Source of the DNA: Actinomycetota bacterium
GTDB lineage: Bacteria; Actinomycetota; Acidimicrobiia; Acidimicrobiales; AC-25
DNA length: 10,125 nt
Assembly (NCBI GenBank): GCA_005888395.1
Contig: VAXF01000101.1
Coordinates: 8,868-18,992, forward strand
Direction: 5' to 3'
Shown here: piece after piece, positions 6,137-10,125 of the stretch
Layout of the letters: each line of letters begins with the position of its first letter
How positions within the stretch are numbered: position 1 is the first letter of the stretch
The notes under the pieces: generated by a model
Told to the model about the DNA's origin: nothing
What the model saw: only the letters and a program-made list of their open reading frames with translations
Databases searched by the model: none
Made by a program: the position numbers and the translations under genes

Positions 6137-6283
6137 ATGGGGAAGTACATCAATTTGAACGAACTTTTGCGCGAACGTCAAGCATTACGCGTGCACGCGG
6201 CACGCGAAGAGGTAGCGAAGAGATGCGATTCGCATTGCGAGTGTGCCCTTCAACGCGTCGCGACTCAAGGATCTACGCAGTAA
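6137..6283 (+). CDS. Doubtful small ORF (48 aa) with a Cys cluster
   Basis: The reading frame ATG 6137 to TAA 6283 gives 48 residues starting MGKYINLNELLRERQ. A predicted charged helix (residues 6-28) is followed by CDSHCEC (30-36), which could bind a metal. Against it: no ribosome site, no clear promoter, about 53% G+C overall and about 56% at third positions, far below neighbouring genes, and its start lies over the probable promoter of the opposite-strand small ORF. It may be a recently acquired small gene or simply non-coding. The frame is open upstream to 6065, but that part looks non-coding. Confidence 0.22.
   Translation: MGKYINLNELLRERQALRVHAAREEVAKRCDSHCECALQRVATQGSTQ
6153..6181 (-). 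promoter_or_regulatory. Candidate promoter for the small ORF and histone-like gene
   Basis: On the minus strand, TTGACG (6181-6176) and TCAAAT (6158-6153) are separated by exactly 17 bases: five and four matches of six to the -35 and -10 consensus. Transcription would start near 6146, about a dozen bases before the AAGGAGG. This links the small ORF and the histone-like gene in one transcript. It lies in the most AT-rich part of the window. Confidence 0.45.
6223..6235. repeat. 13-bp palindrome in the 6126-6292 gap
   Basis: ATGCGA-T-TCGCAT is a perfect inverted repeat with 6-bp arms, 58 bases before the polysaccharide deacetylase start. It could be a regulator site for that gene. Apart from this palindrome, the small ORFs and the candidate promoter, I see nothing clear in this gap. 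Confidence 0.3.
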
Positions 6284-6292
6284 TCGCGAACG

Positions 6293-7081
6293 ATGCACGC
6301 GCTTGCGTTACGTCGCTCCGGGCGTGCAATGCGTAGGTGGTCGGTGGTGCTCGCGTGCTTCCTCTCGGCCGCGATCGGGGCGAGCGTGGCGCTCGTGGTC
6401 GGGGGGTCAGTCGAGCGAGCGCAGCGCCACGCGCGGGTCCGGCGGGCGAATGGGGTGTTCCGTGTGCAGACCGGCCGGCGGATGGTGGCGCTCACCTTCG
6501 ACGACGGTCCCGACCCCCGCTGGACGCCTGAGGTCCTCGACCTCCTGCACACGTACCACGACCACGCCACGTTCTTCCTCGTCGGGCGCAATGCCGAAGC
6601 GCACCCCGACCTGGTGAAGGCGGAGGTCCAGGCCCGCGACGAGATCGCCAACCACACCTTCGACCATCCCGACCTCGAGCTCCTTTCGCCGCCGGCGGTG
6701 ATGCGCGAGATCGAGAGCGGGGCCGCTGCCATCCAACGGGCGGGCGCGCCACGTCCCAAGTTGTTCCGGCCGCCGAAGGGGTTCACCGACGAGGTGGTGG
6801 GCGTCCTCGCGAACGCCCATAGATACCGGACGATCTTCTGGGACCTCACGGTCGAGCACTTCGTCGACCACGCCGGCGTGGTCGAAGGCATCCAGGAGCT
6901 CCTGGAGAAGGTGCGGCCAGGGTCGATCATCCTCGCTCACGACGGTGGCATCCCCAACCGCTCCCGCACGGTCCATGCGCTGCCGCTGCTGCTGCGTGGG
7001 CTGCGCGCCCGCGGCTACCGCGTGGTGAGTGTCAGTCAGCTGCTCGCCAACGCGCGGCGAGCCAACGTGGCGCCTCGGTGA
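6293..7081 (+). CDS. Membrane-anchored polysaccharide deacetylase (NodB domain, CE4)
   Basis: CE4 enzymes remove N-acetyl groups from chitin-like sugars or peptidoglycan using a metal. Here a single hydrophobic segment (about residues 17-37, SVVLACFLSAAIGASVALVV) after a basic start should be a membrane anchor or signal peptide, placing the enzyme outside the membrane. The NodB motifs are in order: TFDDGPD (68-74, base Asp70 and metal Asp71), HTFDH (121-125, metal His121 and His125), RPPKG (159-163), WDL (183-185) and LAHDGG (214-219, His216). All catalytic residues are present, and the length (262) fits a minimal enzyme. No ribosome site is seen before ATG 6293; ATG 6329 (residue 13, MRRWSVV) gives a more typical signal sequence and may be the true start. 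Its stop overlaps the next gene's GTG (GTGA, 7078-7081), so the two are probably co-expressed. Confidence 0.88.
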   Translation: MHALALRRSGRAMRRWSVVLACFLSAAIGASVALVVGGSVERAQRHARVRRANGVFRVQTGRRMVALTFDDGPDPRWTPEVLDLLHTYHDHATFFLVGRNAEAHPDLVKAEVQARDEIANHTFDHPDLELLSPPAVMREIESGAAAIQRAGAPRPKLFRPPKGFTDEVVGVLANAHRYRTIFWDLTVEHFVDHAGVVEGIQELLEKVRPGSIILAHDGGIPNRSRTVHALPLLLRGLRARGYRVVSVSQLLANARRANVAPR

Positions 7082-7680
7082 CAGGCGGCGTCGCGCTCGC
7101 CGTCTTCGGCGGCGCCGCCGTCGTCGACTGGGTTGCGGTGGGACGCGGGTTCCGCGGCGCGGAGTACGTGGCCAAACCGGCTGCCCTCGCGGCGCTGATC
7201 GCGTACGCGGCCGCTTCGTCGGCCTCTGCCTGGCTCGTGGCCGCGCTGGCCCTCTCGTTGGCGGGCGACGTGCTCCTCATGCTGCCCTTCGAGCTGTTCG
7301 TGCCGGGCCTCGCCGCTTTCCTGCTGGCTCACGTCGCGTATGTGGCCGCCTTCCGTTCGCCCGCGCTGCGCACCATGGTCCTGCTCGTGCCGGTGGCCAT
7401 CGTCGCCGTGCCGCTCGGCTCTCGCGTCGTGGGCGCGATCGACGAGCGGGCGCTACGTCCGCCCGTCATCACGTACGTGGCGGTGATTTCGGTGATGGTG
7501 GCGTCGGCACTGGCGTACGGCGCCGTCGCGGCCGCATGGGGTGCGGTTCTGTTCATGGCGTCGGACGCGCTGATCGCGTGGAACCGCTTCGTGCGCCGGC
7601 TGGCATGGGCGCCGGTCGTGATCATGGTGACCTACCACCTCGGTCAGCTCGGCCTCGTGACGGCGTTGCGCGGCCCGTGA
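7078..7680 (+). CDS. YhhN/TMEM86 family membrane protein (lysoplasmalogenase-like)
   Basis: This is a 200-residue, very hydrophobic protein with about seven or eight membrane segments. Family features in view are the conserved AKPAALAAL (32-40), LSLAGDVLLMLP (59-70) with its Asp64, GLAAFLLAHVAYVAAF (77-92), GAVLFMASDALIAWNRF (155-171) with Asp163, and TYHLGQLGL near the end (185-193). Characterised relatives (human TMEM86B and a Legionella homologue) hydrolyse the vinyl-ether bond of lysoplasmalogens; whether this host makes plasmalogens is not known from the window. The start at GTG 7078 sits in a GTGA overlap with the deacetylase stop, implying translational coupling. The 3' end overlaps the convergent PhnD-like gene by 59 bases. 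Confidence 0.85.
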   Translation: MTGGVALAVFGGAAVVDWVAVGRGFRGAEYVAKPAALAALIAYAAASSASAWLVAALALSLAGDVLLMLPFELFVPGLAAFLLAHVAYVAAFRSPALRTMVLLVPVAIVAVPLGSRVVGAIDERALRPPVITYVAVISVMVASALAYGAVAAAWGAVLFMASDALIAWNRFVRRLAWAPVVIMVTYHLGQLGLVTALRGP

Positions 7681-8464
7681 TGCCCGCGGCGTCGATGGGG
7701 CCGACCGCGACTGCGCCAGCGGCCATCGCCCGCACGTCGTCGTAGTCGGCGTCGTCGACGGCCATGAAGCGCTCGACGAGGTGATCGGCCAGCACGTCGC
7801 CCTCGAGGGCGACGAGTGCAGCGCGGATGTCGTCGACCAGCCGTGGTGAGAGGTGGCCGGCGGCGGCGAGCGGTTGGATGGTCGAGGGGCCGAGGGCGTC
7901 GACGACCGCGAGCGCGTCTCGCAGGGCCGGGTCGTCGCGCGTCTCGAGCGCGAGCACGTGGGAGTCGATGGCGGCGGCGTCCACCGCCCCCTCGGCCACC
8001 AGCCGAAGGGCTCGCTGGTGGAAGCCGGCCTCGACGATCCCGCCGAAGAATGCCCACGTCTCTCCGAGCAGGGCCAGGTGATGGGCGACGACGCCGACAC
8101 CGGAATGCGACCGGGGCTCGTTGTAGGCCCACCTCCGCCCGCGCAGGTCGGCGAACGACCGGACGTCGCTGCCGGCGCGAGTCACGACGTCGGAGAAGTA
8201 GATCGGACGACCGGCGTACCGCGGTCCAGTGAGCACAGGCGCCGCCACCGGCACGAGTGCCTCCGGCGCGCGGCCGACGACCTCCACGTAGGGCAGCCCG
8301 CAGACGAAGGCCAGGTCGTGGGCGCCGGCGGCGAGCTCGTCGTAGGACCCACCGGCGACGAGCTCCGTCTCCAGCCCGAGGCGGCGGCCGACGTCGGCGG
8401 CGACGAACCGGTACAGCCGCTCGTTGCGGGGGGCGAGGTAGGTGGCGAATCGCAGCGCGGTCAG
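7622..8464 (-). CDS. PhnD-like substrate-binding-domain protein, no signal peptide, start unresolved
   Basis: The protein resembles phosphate/phosphonate ABC-transporter binding proteins: TALRFATYLAPRNERLYRFV at the N-terminus, LAAGAHDLAFVCGLPYV (about residues 45-61), and WAYNEPRSHSGVGVVAHHLA, the ligand-loop region near 112-130. No signal peptide or lipobox is present and no permease or ATPase gene is in view, so it may be a cytoplasmic sensor or a stand-alone binding protein. The start is a puzzle. The frame is open from 8515, but no ATG, GTG or TTG precedes the conserved N-terminus. CTG 8464 would give (M)TALRFATYL, and a TACGCT box lies 6 bases before it (leaderless?). GTG 8287 would delete 59 conserved residues. 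A GTG at 8483 is in another frame and meets a stop after six codons. The last ~20 residues overlap the YhhN gene. Confidence 0.7.
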   Translation of the reverse strand: MTALRFATYLAPRNERLYRFVAADVGRRLGLETELVAGGSYDELAAGAHDLAFVCGLPYVEVVGRAPEALVPVAAPVLTGPRYAGRPIYFSDVVTRAGSDVRSFADLRGRRWAYNEPRSHSGVGVVAHHLALLGETWAFFGGIVEAGFHQRALRLVAEGAVDAAAIDSHVLALETRDDPALRDALAVVDALGPSTIQPLAAAGHLSPRLVDDIRAALVALEGDVLADHLVERFMAVDDADYDDVRAMAAGAVAVGPIDAAGITGRATPSRGRADRGGRSP

Positions 8465-8502
8465 GGACGGAGCGTAGGCACGCCGACGGCTTGGCAGGCG
8501 TA

Positions 8503-8531
8503 TTGACTGACTGACTCAGTCAGTATTGAAT
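8503..8531 (+). promoter_or_regulatory. Candidate promoter of the TetR-family gene
   Basis: TTGACT (8503-8508) and TTGAAT (8526-8531) are separated by 17 bases. The -10 box ends 6 bases before ATG 8538, so the transcript would start at or next to the ATG (leaderless); no Shine-Dalgarno precedes it. The spacer is filled by the palindrome. Confidence 0.5.
8506..8524. promoter_or_regulatory. 19-bp palindromic operator, probable TetR-family binding site
   Basis: ACTGACTGA-C-TCAGTCAGT is a perfect inverted repeat of 9-bp arms around one central base. It lies between the -35 and -10 boxes of the adjacent TetR-type gene and within the shared region with the divergent PhnD-like gene. Binding here would block the regulator's own promoter and possibly the divergent one. 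Confidence 0.75.
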
Positions 8532-8537
8532 GGCGTC

Positions 8538-9221
8538 ATGCCGCGAAAGGCGCCCGAGGAGAGGCTCGACGAGCTGGTCGGGGCCGCCCTTCGGGTGTTC
8601 GCGGCCAAGGGGTTCCGGGGCTCCCAGATGGCCGACGTCGCGGCCGAGATGGGCGTCTCGCAGGGGACGCTCTACAACTACGTGGAGAGCAAGGAAGGGC
8701 TCTTCTCTCTGTGCCTCGACCGGCTCCTGCTCGACGGTGACCAGCCAACCGAGCTCCCGGTGCGAGCGCTGGAGAAGGACGTCCTCGCCGAACGCCTGCG
8801 GCGGCGGCTCGCCGAGCTGTGGGCGTTCCGCGCCCTCGGCACGGCGACCGAACGGGCCGACGACCCGCGGGCCGAGCTCGAATCGATGCTCGGCGAGCTC
8901 TACGACGCCTTCGGCGCACGCCGGCTGGCGCTCGACGCCATCGAGCGCTCGGCACGCGAGGTGCCCGAGTTCGCCGAGGTGTTCTACGTCGTGCTGCGCC
9001 GAGACCTCATCGCCCGGCTCGCGGGCTACATCGAGACGCGGGTCGTCTCCGGCCAGTTCCGGGCGGTCGAGGACCCGCCGACAGTCGCCCGCCTCCTGAT
9101 CGAGACCGTCACCTACTTCGCCCGGCACCGCTTCGGCGACCTGGACTCGAAGATGATCGACGACGACGTCGCGCGGCGCACGGTGATCGACATGCTCTCG
9201 GCCGCGCTGCTGGCCCAATGA
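8538..9221 (+). CDS. TetR/AcrR family transcriptional regulator
   Basis: This is a 227-residue repressor-type protein. The N-terminal DNA-binding domain is typical: LVGAALRVFAAKGFRGSQMA (helix 1 into the turn, about residues 13-32) and VAAEMGVSQGTLYNYVESKEGLF (about 34-56) with the recognition helix in the GVSQGTLYNYV part. The rest is a helical ligand-binding domain of unknown specificity. I chose ATG 8538 over the in-frame TTG 8526, which is part of the -10 box. A 19-bp palindrome just upstream is the probable operator, so autoregulation is likely. Its stop overlaps the ATG of a membrane glycosyltransferase (ATGA, 9218-9221), so that gene is probably under the same control. The divergent neighbour is the PhnD-like gene. 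Confidence 0.92.
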   Translation: MPRKAPEERLDELVGAALRVFAAKGFRGSQMADVAAEMGVSQGTLYNYVESKEGLFSLCLDRLLLDGDQPTELPVRALEKDVLAERLRRRLAELWAFRALGTATERADDPRAELESMLGELYDAFGARRLALDAIERSAREVPEFAEVFYVVLRRDLIARLAGYIETRVVSGQFRAVEDPPTVARLLIETVTYFARHRFGDLDSKMIDDDVARRTVIDMLSAALLAQ

Positions 9222-10125
9222 GCGCGACCACTGCTCCGGCCGCGAGCCGGACACGTCCTCGCCTGTCGCCGCGAGCGGCTCTTGCCATCGTCGTGGCCAC
9301 CAAGGTCGTCGTCACCCTGGCCACCGACAGCCGTTACGGCTGGCACCGCGACGAGCTCTACTACGTCGCTACCGGCCGTCACCTCGCCTTCGGCTACGTC
9401 GACTTCCCGTCGGTGACGCCGGTCCTCGCCCGGGTGTCGCACGCGCTGTTCGGCGACTCGCTCGTGGGCCTGCGCGTGCTCCCGCTCATCGCCGGCGTCG
9501 GCGTCGTGGCGCTGACCGTGCTCATGGCCCGCGAGCTCGGCGGCGGGCCGCGGGCCCAGCTCGTCGCCGGCCTGGCCCTGGTCACGTCGTCGTTCTTCCT
9601 GGGAGCCGACGCGCTGTTCCAGCCGGTCCCGTTCGACCAGCTCACGTGGGCACTCTGCCTCTACGTGCTGGTTCGGCTCGTCCTGCGGGGCAACGAGCAC
9701 ACCTGGATCGCGTTCGGTGCCGCGGTGGGGGTCGCCTTCTGGACGAAGTACACGATCATCGCCCTGCTCGCCGCCGTCGCCGTCGGCTTCGTGGCCACGG
9801 GCGCACGCTCACAGCTCCGGTCGCGGGGCCCGTGGCTGGCCGCAATCGTCGCCCTCGCGATCGCCGCACCCAACATCGCGTGGCAGGCGACGCACCACTG
9901 GGCGTCGATCGACTTCCTGCGCCGGCAGAACGCCGAGGTCCGCAAGGACTACCCCCCGCCGCGCTACGTCATCGAGCAGATCGTCGCGCTGGGGCCGGTG
10001 GTGCTGGCCCTGTCGATCGTGGGCTTTCGCCGGCTCTGGCGCTCGGAGCAGCTGCGCCCGCTGGCCTGGCTCGGCCCGGTCGTCGTGCTGTGGTACCTCG
10101 TCCTCCGGGGGAAGAGCTACTACCC
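9218..10125 (+). CDS. GT39/ArnT-like membrane glycosyltransferase (3' end outside window)
   Basis: The 302 visible residues are those of a multi-pass integral membrane glycosyltransferase of the dolichyl/polyprenyl-phosphate-mannose type (GT-C fold). Members transfer a sugar from a polyprenyl-phosphate carrier to proteins, lipids or cell-wall polymers outside the membrane. After a first membrane segment (about 20-36), the signature loop RYGWHRDELYYVATGRHLAF (39-58) carries the DE acidic pair (Asp45-Glu46) found in this family, followed by VDFPSVTPVLARV (61-73). Several hydrophobic segments follow (about 85-105, 112-130, 140-158, 165-185, 200-213), then a loop with RRQNAEVRKDYPPPRYV before the next helices. 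The start ATG overlaps the TetR stop (ATGA). The C-terminal part lies beyond the window, and donor and acceptor cannot be told. Confidence 0.88.
   Translation, partial: MSATTAPAASRTRPRLSPRAALAIVVATKVVVTLATDSRYGWHRDELYYVATGRHLAFGYVDFPSVTPVLARVSHALFGDSLVGLRVLPLIAGVGVVALTVLMARELGGGPRAQLVAGLALVTSSFFLGADALFQPVPFDQLTWALCLYVLVRLVLRGNEHTWIAFGAAVGVAFWTKYTIIALLAAVAVGFVATGARSQLRSRGPWLAAIVALAIAAPNIAWQATHHWASIDFLRRQNAEVRKDYPPPRYVIEQIVALGPVVLALSIVGFRRLWRSEQLRPLAWLGPVVVLWYLVLRGKSYY

Noticed and set aside
5635..6336. 233-codon plus-strand frame with FAGRFLAAAR repeats
   Set aside because: The repeats are the reverse reading of the AAAKKRPAKKR units. No ribosome site or promoter is present, while the minus-strand gene has a strong one.

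Overview
The window is a high-G+C, gene-dense chromosomal segment that looks actinobacterial. The evidence is third positions dominated by G/C, GTG starts, 4-base GTGA/ATGA gene overlaps, TANNNT-type -10 boxes close to start codons, a CofC/FbiD gene of coenzyme F420 synthesis, and a lysine/alanine-rich histone-like protein. Acidimicrobiia-type or another deep-branching actinobacterium is my best guess, by inference only. I see no rRNA, tRNA, insertion sequence or CRISPR array.

Left part (1-4229, minus strand): one transcription unit reads leftward. It starts with gpsA (glycerol-3-phosphate dehydrogenase). Six bases later comes a 772-residue protein with a six-hairpin glycosidase-like fold, then a class III adenylate cyclase. 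The cyclase is split into a 90-residue regulatory piece and a catalytic piece, which runs off the window edge. Both downstream junctions are GTGA stop/start overlaps.

Middle (4256-5603): diverging from gpsA is a two-gene plus-strand unit, cofC (F420 precursor guanylyltransferase) and a PIG-L/LmbE-type deacetylase 4 bases later. It ends in a 12-bp perfect hairpin. The gpsA and cofC promoters appear to share overlapping -10 boxes, and both mRNAs may be leaderless or nearly so.

Histone-like island (5625-6292): converging on that hairpin is a 113-residue protein built from only eight amino-acid types, with five 33-bp tandem repeats. It resembles the basic tail of mycobacterial HupB without the HU domain. 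Its position, beyond a divergent gpsA/cofC pair, recalls the Mycobacterium tuberculosis gpsA-fbiD-ppk-mutT1-hupB region. Upstream on the same strand is a 33-codon small ORF with a perfect AAGGAGG and a plausible promoter. A more AT-rich patch beyond it holds a doubtful 48-codon plus-strand ORF with clustered cysteines.

Right part (6293-10125): a polysaccharide deacetylase overlaps by GTGA with a YhhN/TMEM86-type membrane protein. Converging on that pair, and overlapping its tail by 59 bases, is a cytoplasmic PhnD-like binding protein with no normal start codon. Divergent from it is a TetR-family repressor, with a 19-bp palindrome placed between its -35 and -10 boxes. The repressor overlaps by ATGA with a membrane glycosyltransferase (GT39/ArnT-like) that runs off the right edge.
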